From Paenibacillus oleatilyticus (lineage in GTDB: Bacteria; Bacillota; Bacilli; Paenibacillales; NBRC-103111): a DNA stretch of 64,000 nucleotides. The stretch spans positions 68,666 to 132,665 of the forward strand of contig NZ_JAHNZO010000013.1 of assembly GCF_018998565.1 (NCBI RefSeq), given 5' to 3'. This document shows, one piece after another, positions 10,401 to 18,261 of this stretch; position 1 is the first letter of the stretch, and every line of letters begins with the position of its first letter. The notes under the pieces were generated by a model, which worked only from the letters and a program-made list of their open reading frames with translations, had not been told where the DNA came from and did no database searches. The position numbers were made by a program, and so were the translations under genes.

Positions 10401-10539
10401 ACAAGTTGGCGGTAAGGCTATTGCTGAAGTAGATGCTACTAACCCGTTCCAAGTGAACATTAAAGGTACTGGTACCTTCACAATCACAGCTACAACCTCT
10501 AACGGCCTGTCCGTTGCAACTACGGTTGTCGTAAACTAG
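7435..10539 (+). CDS. S-layer protein with N-terminal SLH domains
   Basis: A 1034-residue exported protein. The signal peptide (MKKSLSAILSLAMAFSMFSS...) ends at ALGA near residue 24. Three SLH motifs follow in the first ~210 residues: FTDLKDLDAATKAKFDEMIG, FSDVKSDDPANGYALPYIEA and the more divergent VSDKTVSDWAKGYVALALEL, each with a RAQFAK/TKEQLATF/TRDLLV helix. The rest is a chain of beta-rich, Ig-like modules with acidic, lysine-rich composition and no cysteine that I can see, as expected for a lattice-forming S-layer protein anchored by SLH to pyruvylated polymer. The ATG at 7435 has GAGGAGGAG at 7415-7423. An in-frame upstream ATG at 7357 has its own ribosome site and would add 26 residues before the signal peptide. 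A strong terminator follows. Confidence 0.92.
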   Translation: MKKSLSAILSLAMAFSMFSSVALGADAKKSSADFTDLKDLDAATKAKFDEMIGAGIFDGVKEGTFGLKDKMNRAQFAKVAALIFNLKVDTSLKTSSFSDVKSDDPANGYALPYIEAVKAAGITDGYAPGQFNPAGDVTKEQLATFLIRGLGKDSEGKNKTGVSDKTVSDWAKGYVALALELKLLGNGTDGAFGGTSAATRDLLVTSSYEAKKQFVDTNKPAKASVKEVKAVDYNKVQVTLDRDVDTDKATFVLKKGTAETKYEAKDKNVKWSDDKKVATLTLKDGAKIVDDTYTVTLGGLDASAVDKVSGEFKGEVEKLTKIDFVTANETVAKSRKVRIQVKPTNQYGQLASFSAGSYTVNVPLQDSNATVKKSNDGTKMYVELNTDGPNVYTNSTTFSVNIWSNDYREISNTKVFKIGENPYIAKIELGEITYNNDKNAINTSGDEATVKMTQYDQYGGEITVDSGSDKYKIQDMKPNLVPKAGMYDDALDAKIEDKDGDGIKEVIVFVKSDKKITSSGEYTLQVWGGGSGATAPIKVSASKVATKVEFGNFSKQNIAVGDKDIYLELIAYDAAGNKLTQDEIVDNVKDKRFNISVNGPLEFGTTTDVPASMLDSINKQVVLSGENKGKIHFAKVNSKNSGSVWVYINGLASSDNNKSKSYSTVDPRYPVTIKTITEAANKAVAGAEVKPKYQLVDNYQEVIKDNLDSFTDSNGKTVTYDVYPTITRNGVLVDVQINDKDLSTYLNDKGGIGKLKEFSDKELVLKTKDGSAYGTFELKFAIRKFVDGQLSDSNVQNVTKKVTIVDPNKEDLKYSLATIRDLYKTIDDGTYKTDADSATLLADSKLAKEVKVEARDTSGNLVAYPAKILEVTTDNYSVLRSTERTPVNNKGYIIGNKTGTSNVTAYFTNAKGERTSVNGAVTVKGDAIKMETIKREDSSKTITGTGTKNAWDLMGDITVTDNYANEYKNSYIYKYDRFTAVRYTITDATQVGGKAIAEVDATNPFQVNIKGTGTFTITATTSNGLSVATTVVVN

Positions 10540-10551
10540 TCCTAACGGATT

Positions 10552-10586
10552 AAAAAAAGAAGACCCCTATGGGTCTTCTTTTTTTA
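10552..10586 (+). terminator. Strong, bidirectional-looking terminator after the S-layer gene
   Basis: GAAGACCC (10559-10566) pairs perfectly with GGGTCTTC (10571-10578), loop CTAT. It is flanked by an A-run (10552-10558) and a T-run (10579-10586), so it could stop transcription in both directions. Confidence 0.93.
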
Positions 10587-10627
10587 TCAAGACCCACGAA
10601 ATACATATATCCAAAGCAGGTGAACTC

Positions 10628-11233
10628 ATGAAATCAAAAATTACTCTAGTCACTGTGGTGCTCATCCTTCTTTTCACAACCATCGTCTATGCTGATTCTA
10701 ACAATACATCAACCCAGCCTGGTTCTGTAGACGATCCCATCATCACCAAAAGCTACTTTGAGCAAAACATCGCTAAACAAGTAGCGGACGAATTCGCTAA
10801 GCAAAGCATAAATGAAGAAAAAATCAAGCAACTCATCGCGGCTGAGCTGGCAAAGCAGGGAGTTGGAAGTGGTACTTCTCCTTCCACAGGCTCCGGTACT
10901 AACGGCAACGCACAACAACCGGCTGTCCCCAATTCCGGACTTACCGTCGTCAAGCTCCAACAAGGACAAACGCTTTACGGCGGTGCTGGCACCGAATTCA
11001 TTGTCCGAACCGGCAAAGTTGTAGCGGTGAGCTCGGACGATAACGGAATTCCGGACGTTACTTCTGGTAAAGATATTGCTGCAGGAGCAACGGTTGAGCT
11101 TAACCACTTGCTTATCGTTCCACGAGAGGGCCGTGGTGTTAAGCCTGATGCCAAGAACAAGCAAGAAATTTACGTTATGGTTCGCGGTAGCTATTTGATT
11201 ATTAATGCGGATGGAACGAAAGTTACATCATAA
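10628..11233 (+). CDS. Small secreted protein of unknown function
   Basis: 201 residues. The N-terminus (MKSKITLVTVVLILLFTTIVYAD) is a clear signal peptide with cleavage likely after VYA. It is followed by a helical segment rich in Lys, Glu and Gln (about 45-78), a flexible Gly/Ser/Thr/Pro linker (about 80-105) and a C-terminal domain of about 90 residues with the patterns LQQGQTLYGGAGTEFIVRTG and HLLIVPREGRG. I do not recognise a catalytic motif. AGGTGA at 10618-10623 precedes the ATG. It sits between the S-layer gene and a spore gene. A role at the cell surface is inferred from the signal peptide only. Confidence 0.75.
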   Translation: MKSKITLVTVVLILLFTTIVYADSNNTSTQPGSVDDPIITKSYFEQNIAKQVADEFAKQSINEEKIKQLIAAELAKQGVGSGTSPSTGSGTNGNAQQPAVPNSGLTVVKLQQGQTLYGGAGTEFIVRTGKVVAVSSDDNGIPDVTSGKDIAAGATVELNHLLIVPREGRGVKPDAKNKQEIYVMVRGSYLIINADGTKVTS

Positions 11234-11321
11234 TTTTACCCATTTCGCCAATCATTCATACGTTTGGGGTTCGCCTCAGGGGGGATAATAGCATTACATC
11301 CTACTTGAGGAGGTATCCCTG

Positions 11322-11591
11322 ATGTCGAAAAGCAACAAGAAAGTGGTACCGGAAAGCGGAAAAGCACTGGATGTTTTAAAATACGAGATCGCCGCTGAGC
11401 TAGGACTTCCGGTTGGAAAACAGCTGGCGAACACGAATGTCGAGTTTGCCACCGAGCTTGGTTCGATCCCTTCTGCTTCGATTAAAGAAGATTATTGGGG
11501 GCACATAGCATCCCGTGATGCGGGTGCCGTGGGCGGCACGATTACAGCAAGATTAATCAAAAAAGCTGAAGAAATGATGTTGAGCTTGTAA
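11322..11591 (+). CDS. Alpha/beta-type small acid-soluble spore protein
   Basis: An 89-residue protein matching the alpha/beta SASP family, which coats and protects DNA in the dormant spore. The first family motif LKYEIAAELGL holds the Glu-Ile-Ala site used by the GPR germination protease; the second motif SRDAGAVGGTITARLIKKAEE is the C-terminal DNA-binding signature. Between them is a segment (ELGSIPSASIKEDYWG) longer than in the classic short SASPs, so this is a divergent member. GAGGAGGT at 11308-11315 precedes the ATG. Expression in the forespore is expected for the family; I could not find a well-spaced SigG promoter. Confidence 0.9.
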   Translation: MSKSNKKVVPESGKALDVLKYEIAAELGLPVGKQLANTNVEFATELGSIPSASIKEDYWGHIASRDAGAVGGTITARLIKKAEEMMLSL

Positions 11592-11648
11592 ACAAATAAA
11601 ACAATTATAAACAGGAATGTTAATTTTACGCGATCTCATCATATTTTA

Positions 11649-11677
11649 TTGACAGCCTTCTACAAATCCAGTAACAT
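11649..11677 (+). promoter_or_regulatory. SigA-type promoter before metK
   Basis: TTGACA (11649-11654), 17 bp, TAACAT (11672-11677). The -35 is perfect and the -10 matches 4 of 6 positions. Confidence 0.5.
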
Positions 11678-11702
11678 ACAATAAGAAGGTAGCAGCTAAA
11701 GG

Positions 11703-11735
11703 AACCTTTTCCACCCGGAAAAGGTTGATTTTTTG
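11703..11735 (+). terminator. Hairpin with U-tract in the metK leader
   Basis: AACCTTTTCC (11703-11712) pairs perfectly with GGAAAAGGTT (11717-11726), followed by GATTTTTTG. It sits after the putative metK promoter and 50 bp before the metK start, so it is either an attenuator of metK or the terminator of the upstream spore gene. Confidence 0.75.
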
Positions 11736-11786
11736 TATGTGGACTTCAGCCTTTATCCATAATAAAAGCAGTAGGAGGTTGTTTTC

Positions 11787-12992
11787 ATGTCCAATTCTGT
11801 GGGCCGCCGTTTGTTTACCTCGGAGTCTGTAACTGAGGGGCATCCGGATAAAATTTGTGACCAAATTTCCGACTCGGTTCTTGACGCATTTTTGGCGAAT
11901 GACCCGAATGCTCGCGTAGCTTGCGAAGTTTCCGTAGCTACCGGCCTGGTTCTTGTCATCGGTGAAATTACAAGCCAATCGGAATATGTCGATATTCAAT
12001 CCATTGCACGTCAAACTATCAAAGATATCGGCTATACTCGCGCGAAGTACGGTTTTGACTCCCAAACTTGCGCCGTGCTGGTTTCCTTGAACGAGCAGTC
12101 GCCTGATATTGCACAAGGCGTTGACAAGGCGCTTGAAGCCCGTGAAGGCCAAATGACGGATGATCAAATCGAAGCCATCGGTGCAGGTGACCAGGGCATG
12201 ATGTTCGGCTTTGCGGTTAACGAGACACCTGAATTGATGCCGCTGCCGATTTCGCTGTCCCACCAACTAGCACGCCGCTTGTCGGAAGTTCGTAAGAACG
12301 GTACGCTTGCTTACCTCCGTCCAGATGGCAAAACGCAAGTGACCGTAGAGTACGAAGGAGCTAAACCGGTTCGCGTCGATACGATCGTCGTTTCTACGCA
12401 GCATGCCGAAGAAATATCGTTGGAGCAAATCCAAGCTGACATTAAAGAACACGTTATCAAGCCGATCGTCCCGGCAGCTTTGATCGACGACAATACCAAG
12501 TACTTTATCAATCCGACTGGCCGTTTCGTTATCGGCGGACCGCAAGGTGACGCTGGTTTGACTGGCCGTAAAATCATCGTTGATACGTACGGCGGATACG
12601 CTCGTCATGGCGGCGGCGCATTCTCCGGTAAAGATCCGACGAAAGTCGATCGTTCCGGCGCTTACGCGGCTCGTTACGTTGCCAAAAACATCGTAGCTGC
12701 AGGTCTTGCAGACAAATGCGAAGTTCAACTTGCCTACGCAATTGGTGTAGCGAAGCCGGTTTCGATTTCTGTCGATACGTTTGGTACAGGCAAAGTAAGC
12801 GAAGAGAAGCTTGTTGAAATCGTTCGTAAAAACTTTGACCTGCGTCCAGCCGGTATTATTAAAATGCTCGACCTGCGTCGTCCGATCTACAAGCAAACGG
12901 CAGCTTATGGTCATTTTGGCCGTACGGACATCGATTTGCCTTGGGAACGTACGGATAAAGCAGAGCAACTGAAAGCTGACGCACAAGCTTAA
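11787..12992 (+). CDS. metK: S-adenosylmethionine synthetase
   Basis: Cytosolic enzyme making S-adenosylmethionine from ATP and methionine. The 401-residue length is normal. Visible signatures are the N-terminal [20 protein letters not shown] (ATP site), [12 protein letters not shown] near residue 131, the lysine-containing [24 protein letters not shown] near 245 and [19 protein letters not shown] near 273. AGGAGGT at 11773-11779 sets the ATG. It stands alone between a spore gene and a secreted protein gene. In B. subtilis metK is controlled by a SAM-I riboswitch; I do not see the conserved S-box sequence here, only the simple hairpin noted upstream. Its product would feed the several methyltransferases encoded at 36-46 kb. 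Confidence 0.98.
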   Translation: MSNSVGRRLFTSESVTEGHPDKICDQISDSVLDAFLANDPNARVACEVSVATGLVLVIGEITSQSEYVDIQSIARQTIKDIGYTRAKYGFDSQTCAVLVSLNEQSPDIAQGVDKALEAREGQMTDDQIEAIGAGDQGMMFGFAVNETPELMPLPISLSHQLARRLSEVRKNGTLAYLRPDGKTQVTVEYEGAKPVRVDTIVVSTQHAEEISLEQIQADIKEHVIKPIVPAALIDDNTKYFINPTGRFVIGGPQGDAGLTGRKIIVDTYGGYARHGGGAFSGKDPTKVDRSGAYAARYVAKNIVAAGLADKCEVQLAYAIGVAKPVSISVDTFGTGKVSEEKLVEIVRKNFDLRPAGIIKMLDLRRPIYKQTAAYGHFGRTDIDLPWERTDKAEQLKADAQA

Positions 12993-13017
12993 TATTTTTT
13001 TCAGATCTGTCTAAGCA

Positions 13018-13051
13018 AGACGGTCCGTTCTTTTCGCGGATCGTCTTTTTG
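13018..13051 (+). terminator. Terminator after metK
   Basis: AGACGGTCCG (13018-13027) pairs with CGGATCGTCT (13037-13046), one G-U pair, followed by TTTTT. Confidence 0.88.
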
Positions 13052-13150
13052 CATTTTTGTCGATTTTTATAACCCTTGATTATCGTAACTTTTTGGATAG
13101 TCATTGAGTCTATATAAAAGGAGAGTGGAAAACGAGAGGAGAACAGAAAC

Positions 13151-15769
13151 GTGATTGTGCAGAAGAAATGGCGAAAGTTGTCGGGTGCCGTTTTGGCCGT
13201 GTCGTTGCTGCTGTCTACATGGTCGGTACCGTATAGAGCAGAAGCGGCGGATTCGGCTCCGACAGTGGTAAGCCAAGAAATTTTGACGACCGGTGCCGTG
13301 TTGAAAAAATATGTATGGCAGTTTACGAGAAGCAAAAAAGACGTCAAAGTCAATGCGAACGTCGTGGAAGTGGATTTGACGAACCCATATGTCAAGCTGG
13401 ATGTCATGACCGGGACCGAGAACCAGTTTACACGCAAGCAAAGCGTGCTGGGGATGGCCAAGGAAACGAAAGCTGTCGCAGGAGTGAACGGCGACTTTTA
13501 TAACACCCAGGCGGAAGGTGTCCCGATGGGACCGGAGATTGCCAACGGGCAATTGATGGCAACGCCGCCGTATTTGCCGGGCTTCTACTCGTTTGCGCTG
13601 GACAAGGACAACAAGCCTATTGTGGACCTGTTCACGTTTAAAGGCTCTATTATTGCAAAAGACGGACAAAGCTATGCACTTGGCGGGATTAACAAAACCT
13701 ACTACTGGTTTGAGCCCGGCGGCGAGCATAGTCATATCGACGGTATGTTCATGTATACGAACGCTTGGGGACAAGTGGACCGTTCCAATGACGGCGTAAC
13801 CGTTCCTACGGAAATACTGGTTCAGAACGGTATCGTTAAAGAAATTGCAGATAACGGCATTATTAAAATGATTGCTCCGAAAGACGGGTATATTTTGCGC
13901 GCATCGGGCAAAGCTGCCGATTTTATCCGGGCACATGTCAAAGTAGGCGATCCGCTGAAGGCAGACTATCAGATCCTGCCGCAGGACCCGAATAAAAAGT
14001 ATGATGCAAGTACGTTCAAAATGATGATCGGCGGTCATACGATTTTGGTGGATGAAGGCAAACCATCGGAATTTTCGCGCCCGGTGGACGATCTTTGCTG
14101 TACGCGTTCGCGGACGGCACTTGGCTATTCCAAGGACCAGAAGACGGCCTACATCATTACAGCGGACTACAGCGGCGAAAGCAAAGGCTTATCGATGAAA
14201 GAGCTGCAGCAGTTCATGATCCAAGTTGGCGTATGGAAAGGACTGAACCTTGACGGAGGCGGTTCCACGCAAATGGTAGCCCGGCCGCTGGGCGAAATGA
14301 CGCCGGTGCTTGTGAATAAGACCGAAACCGGAATTCAGCGAAAAGTCGTGAACGGGGTAGGGGTATTCTCGACCGCGCCGCAGGGCGAAGTGAAGGAATT
14401 GTTTATTCAGGCGCCAAGCGTGCTGTTTGTCGGCGAGCAGGCTCCGCTTCGTTTTAAAGCGTACGACGTCTTTTACAACCCGGTGGTCGACACCGATAAA
14501 ATTACGGCACAGTGGAGCGTAGCCGGCAATAAGGGTACGTTCAAAGACAACGTATTTACGCCGAACCAACCGGGGATAAGTAAAGTCACTGCGGTATCCG
14601 GTCAGGGTACCTCGACGGCGGATGTCGAAGTCGTGGGCCGGAACCAGCTGACCAGCATGAAAATTACGGCTGATAACCTTGCGCTGTCCGAAGGCGAAAC
14701 GTACAAGCTTCCGGTCGTTGCGACAACGTCGTCTGGCAAGACGAGAGAAATTCCGCCGGAGCTCATTCAATGGGAAGTACTTGGTATTCAAGGCGAAGTT
14801 ACGAATGGTATGCTGAAGGTGACAAGCTTAGCAGGAAGCACGGGTGCGCAGCTAATCGCCCGGTACGACGGCTTCAGTACGACGACGAGCATTCCCGTCG
14901 GGATTGACAAGGTATGGTATGATCTGGACAAAGAGTCTGTGATGACGCTGCCGGATGCGAAGCCGCAAGAAGTGGCCTCTTCCGTCTACACCGTTCCTGA
15001 CGCGAACGGCAACAAATATTTGGAATTAGTCTACGACTTCACGCAAGGAAAAGGTACCAAATGGGCTTATGCGACGATGGATACCCGCATTCTCATTGAG
15101 GGCGAGCCGCAATATATGAAAATGAGAGTCAACGGCGACGAGAGCCTGAACTGGCTGCGCGCGGAGCTGCTTGACAATGCCGGTAAAATTCATTATGTTG
15201 ATTTCGCAAGAAATATAAACTGGAAGGGCTGGAAACAAATCACTGCCGATCTGACGGAATTGAAGATGAGCTATCCGATTCGCGTCAAGAGCGTCTATGT
15301 TGTAAATGAGGAAATCGGCCAGGACGAACGGGCAGCCAAAGGGAAAATCGGCATCGACGATATTACGTTTACGTACCGCGGCGCGGTGCAGCAGCCATCG
15401 AATAATTCCGTCCGGCTGACAGTCAACAAAAAGGCTGTGACGGTTAACGGCAAAGAAATGACGCTGGAACAAGCGCCAGTCATCACAGAGGGTAACACGC
15501 TCATCCCGATCCGTTTTGTGACCGATGCTCTAGGTGGAAAGGTGAGCTGGGACGAGAAGGAGCGCAAGGTAACGATCCTTCGCGGCGGTAAAATGATCGA
15601 TCTGTGGATCGATAACAAAGACCTGATTGTAAACGGGCAGCGGATTACGGCCGAAGTTCCGCCGGTCATTATGAAAGATTTGACGATGGTGCCTCTGCGT
15701 ATTTTGTCTGAGAACCTGGGCTGGAAAGTGACCTGGGATGGAAAAACCCAGCAAATCACCCTGCAATAA
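13151..15769 (+). CDS. Secreted phosphodiester glycosidase family protein with C-terminal copper-amine-oxidase-like domain
   Basis: An 872-residue exported protein. Signal peptide in the first ~35 residues (hydrophobic core LSGAVLAVSLLLSTW, then AEAAD). Residues ~75-410 match the NAGPA-type domain of exopolysaccharide phosphodiester glycosidases: NGDFYNTQAEGVPMG, GHTILVDEG, RTALGYSKD and NLDGGGSTQMVA. A central beta-rich region with Ig-like stretches and a jelly-roll-like part (about 420-760) follows. The last ~110 residues (VNKKAVTVNGKEM..., IPIRFVTDALGG, VPLRILSENLGW) form the two repeats of a copper-amine-oxidase N-terminal-like domain common in Paenibacillus surface proteins. GTG start with GAGAGGAG at 13133-13140. 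Likely acts on wall or extracellular polysaccharide; the substrate is unknown. Confidence 0.87.
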   Translation: MIVQKKWRKLSGAVLAVSLLLSTWSVPYRAEAADSAPTVVSQEILTTGAVLKKYVWQFTRSKKDVKVNANVVEVDLTNPYVKLDVMTGTENQFTRKQSVLGMAKETKAVAGVNGDFYNTQAEGVPMGPEIANGQLMATPPYLPGFYSFALDKDNKPIVDLFTFKGSIIAKDGQSYALGGINKTYYWFEPGGEHSHIDGMFMYTNAWGQVDRSNDGVTVPTEILVQNGIVKEIADNGIIKMIAPKDGYILRASGKAADFIRAHVKVGDPLKADYQILPQDPNKKYDASTFKMMIGGHTILVDEGKPSEFSRPVDDLCCTRSRTALGYSKDQKTAYIITADYSGESKGLSMKELQQFMIQVGVWKGLNLDGGGSTQMVARPLGEMTPVLVNKTETGIQRKVVNGVGVFSTAPQGEVKELFIQAPSVLFVGEQAPLRFKAYDVFYNPVVDTDKITAQWSVAGNKGTFKDNVFTPNQPGISKVTAVSGQGTSTADVEVVGRNQLTSMKITADNLALSEGETYKLPVVATTSSGKTREIPPELIQWEVLGIQGEVTNGMLKVTSLAGSTGAQLIARYDGFSTTTSIPVGIDKVWYDLDKESVMTLPDAKPQEVASSVYTVPDANGNKYLELVYDFTQGKGTKWAYATMDTRILIEGEPQYMKMRVNGDESLNWLRAELLDNAGKIHYVDFARNINWKGWKQITADLTELKMSYPIRVKSVYVVNEEIGQDERAAKGKIGIDDITFTYRGAVQQPSNNSVRLTVNKKAVTVNGKEMTLEQAPVITEGNTLIPIRFVTDALGGKVSWDEKERKVTILRGGKMIDLWIDNKDLIVNGQRITAEVPPVIMKDLTMVPLRILSENLGWKVTWDGKTQQITLQ

Positions 15770-15857
15770 TTAGTACTATAAGCTCTCACAATCTTCCGAA
15801 AATATGGTACTATATTGCTAGTACGTCCGAGAAAAATGGCGAAGGAGCTTTGTCCGG

Positions 15858-17012
15858 ATGCAAGTCGACGTTTTTGACCGCGTCATCAGAAATGCCATTG
15901 ATGTCATGGAAAACAGCAAGTACCAAATTTTTGAGATCTGTGAGAGCGTCCGGGCTGAGCGCGAAGCGCTGAACAAGGAATTGCAGTCAGTGATTGAGGA
16001 AACGAGCCGAACGATCGATACGGTGGACCGATTCGAGGTGGAGTATCGACGCTCCCGTGTTCGTTTGACCGAAGTGAGCCGCGATTTCAAGCGCTTCAAT
16101 GAGGAAGATATTCGGGCAGCTTACGAGGCAGCCACCCAACTGCAAGCCCAGTTGGCCATTCACCGGGAAAAAGAACTGCATTTGAAAGCAAGACGGGACG
16201 ACCTGCAGAAACGGTTGAAAAATGTCGACAAACAGCTGGAACGGGCAGAGTCTTTAGTCTCTCAATTCAATGTAGTGCTCGAGTACTTATCCGGGGATCT
16301 TAATCAAGTGACACGTCTTCTGGAATCGGCCAAAAACCGGCAGCTGCTGGGTCTTAAGATCATTTTGGCACAGGAAGAGGAACGAAAGAGAATTGCCCGG
16401 GAAATTCACGACGGCCTTGCACAAAATATGGCAAACATGGTCCTTCGCACCGAAATTACCGAGCGCATGTTGGCCAAGCAGGCCTATAATGCCGTAAAAG
16501 ATGAACTGAATGATTTGAAAACGGGTGTCCGGGGCGGGATTGAAGAGGTTCGCAAAATCATTTTCAATCTTCGTCCCATGGCGCTTGACGACCTCGGATT
16601 AGTCCCCACCTTGCGTAAGTTTGTGCAGGATTACGAGGAGAGAACGAAGATTCGCACCAGAATCGAACTGGTGGGAAAAGAAGTCCGCCTGCCATCCGGT
16701 ATGGAAGTAGCGGTATACCGCTTGGTACAGGAAGCGTTCTCTAACGTCCTTAAGCACGCGGAAGCCTCCCATGTCTCACTGGAGCTTACGTTCCAGCAGC
16801 AGATGATTAAAATAACCGTATCCGATAATGGCGTTGGTTTCATCACCGACAATATCGACAAGAAGATTGCACGCGGCAGTCATTACGGCTTAATGGGCAT
16901 GCGCGAGCGCGTAGAGCTGCTCGAGGGGCGAATGGACATCGAATCGGCGCCAGGGGCGGGAACAAAACTATCCATGGTCATCCCGATCAAGTCAGAATCC
17001 AAGGAGGAGTAA
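15858..17012 (+). CDS. degS: Sensor histidine kinase DegS
   Basis: Cytoplasmic histidine kinase of the DegSU two-component system controlling exoenzymes, motility and competence. It has 384 residues, no membrane segment, a long N-terminal coiled-coil sensor region (about 1-160), the HisKA_3 motif EEERKRIAREIHDGLAQNM with His184 as phospho-acceptor, and an HATPase domain with the N-box (VYRLVQEAFSNVLKHAEA near 297) and G-boxes (DNGVGF and HYGLMGMRERVELLEG). This is the standard DegS architecture and length. degU starts 5 nt after its stop, so the two genes form an operon. Confidence 0.96.
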   Translation: MQVDVFDRVIRNAIDVMENSKYQIFEICESVRAEREALNKELQSVIEETSRTIDTVDRFEVEYRRSRVRLTEVSRDFKRFNEEDIRAAYEAATQLQAQLAIHREKELHLKARRDDLQKRLKNVDKQLERAESLVSQFNVVLEYLSGDLNQVTRLLESAKNRQLLGLKIILAQEEERKRIAREIHDGLAQNMANMVLRTEITERMLAKQAYNAVKDELNDLKTGVRGGIEEVRKIIFNLRPMALDDLGLVPTLRKFVQDYEERTKIRTRIELVGKEVRLPSGMEVAVYRLVQEAFSNVLKHAEASHVSLELTFQQQMIKITVSDNGVGFITDNIDKKIARGSHYGLMGMRERVELLEGRMDIESAPGAGTKLSMVIPIKSESKEE

Positions 17013-17017
17013 TCAAT

Positions 17018-17743
17018 ATGGACATTATGGGCAGCGCCAAACGCCCGATTAAGCTGGTTTTAGCAGATGATCACCAGCTGTTTCGCGAGGGGGTTAAACG
17101 AATTTTAAATATGGAGAGCGACTTGGAAGTCGTCGGCGAATGCGGCGATGGCATTCAGGTACTGGAGCTCTGCAATACCCTGAACCCGGACATCGTCTTG
17201 ATGGACATCAACATGCCTATAGAGAATGGTGTCGTGGCGACGGAGAAATTAAAGGATATATTTCCGGACATTAAGGTGATTATTCTTTCGATTCATGACG
17301 ATGAGAGCTACGTCTTCGAGACGCTTCGTAAAGGGGCTTCCGGTTACTTGTTGAAAGACATGGAAGCGGAATCTTTAATTAACGCGATTCGTTCGGTCGT
17401 GGCCGGACATGCCTACATTCATCCGAAAGTGACCGGGAAGCTCATCAACCAGCTTCGTCGTATGACGTATTTGGACGAGCAGGGCGTAGCCGGTTCCGGC
17501 GCGGCGTCGAAAGAAGCAGGCGTGAAGTACGTGCATATGGACAATAGCCCGCTGACCCGCCGGGAAGCGGAAGTGCTTCGCTTAATGGCCGAAGGCAAAA
17601 GCAACAAAATGATCGGCGAGTTTCTGTATATCAGCGAGAAAACGGTTAAAAATCATGTCAGCAGCATTTTGCAGAAAATGGAAGTTGACGACCGGACACA
17701 AGCGGTTATTATCGCGATTAAAAATGGCTGGGTAACGCTGTAA
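17018..17743 (+). CDS. degU: Response regulator DegU
   Basis: NarL/FixJ-type response regulator of 241 residues. The receiver domain shows the acidic pair ADDH near 17-19, phospho-acceptor Asp63 in VLMDINMP, the conserved Ser/Thr in IILSIHDD and Lys in YLLKDMEA. The C-terminal LuxR-type helix-turn-helix is at about 178-235 (LTRREAEVLRLMAEGKSNK and EKTVKNHVSSILQKMEV). AAGGAGGAG at 16999-17007 gives a good ribosome site inside the end of degS. In B. subtilis DegU acts on flagellar and competence genes, and both classes follow directly here. Confidence 0.97.
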   Translation: MDIMGSAKRPIKLVLADDHQLFREGVKRILNMESDLEVVGECGDGIQVLELCNTLNPDIVLMDINMPIENGVVATEKLKDIFPDIKVIILSIHDDESYVFETLRKGASGYLLKDMEAESLINAIRSVVAGHAYIHPKVTGKLINQLRRMTYLDEQGVAGSGAASKEAGVKYVHMDNSPLTRREAEVLRLMAEGKSNKMIGEFLYISEKTVKNHVSSILQKMEVDDRTQAVIIAIKNGWVTL

Positions 17744-17832
17744 GCGGTTCGCAATAGCTATCCTTTCTTCAAGCTTGGCAGGAACCATCTCCCTTCAATT
17801 GGCATATACTGCTCTTAAGGGAGGGAGCCGCT

Positions 17833-18231
17833 ATGATGTTAGGCTTGGCTTGGATTATCGGTTGCTACGCCGCAGGGGTCGCCATCATCCATTGGCTCCA
17901 TTGGCAGTGGAGGCGATGCGGAAAGCCCCGAACGACGCATTATGTGCTGCAAACCTACAATAATCAGCTGCAGGTGGAGTGGTATCTTCGCTCGCTGTAT
18001 TTTTTTTCATGGATGAAGGGCAAGGCGATATCGGTAACACTGGCGGATGAAGGTTCGACGGACGATACGCTTGCGATTGCCCGAAGGTTAAGTCTGGAGC
18101 ATCAGTTGAGCATCTGTACGATTGCGGAAAGGGACTTAGAGGAGTGGGTCCTGAAGCATGCAGATGAACAGGTGGTTGTGGTCCGGCTTAACCAAAACGA
18201 AGGTTTGGAAACCGCTTTCAAATACATGTAA
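17833..18231 (+). CDS. Small protein with truncated GT-A-like motif, unknown function
   Basis: 132 residues. The N-terminus (about 1-25) is hydrophobic and probably membrane-inserted, followed by basic residues. In the middle, VTLADEGSTDDTLAIARRL closely resembles the nucleotide-binding DDGSTDxT segment of family 2 glycosyltransferases, but there is no DxD motif or acceptor domain, so it cannot be a complete enzyme. GGGAGG at 17820-17825 sets the ATG. It lies between degU and comFA, separated from comFA by 30 nt. I do not recognise a named family; it may be a conserved hypothetical protein of this lineage. Confidence 0.7.
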   Translation: MMLGLAWIIGCYAAGVAIIHWLHWQWRRCGKPRTTHYVLQTYNNQLQVEWYLRSLYFFSWMKGKAISVTLADEGSTDDTLAIARRLSLEHQLSICTIAERDLEEWVLKHADEQVVVVRLNQNEGLETAFKYM

Positions 18232-18261
18232 GCATAAAAAATAATTCGAACCAGGTGATTC

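Noticed and set aside
11250-11290. SigG promoter before the spore protein gene
   Set aside because: CATACG and GATAATA are present but 21-22 bp apart, too far for SigG.
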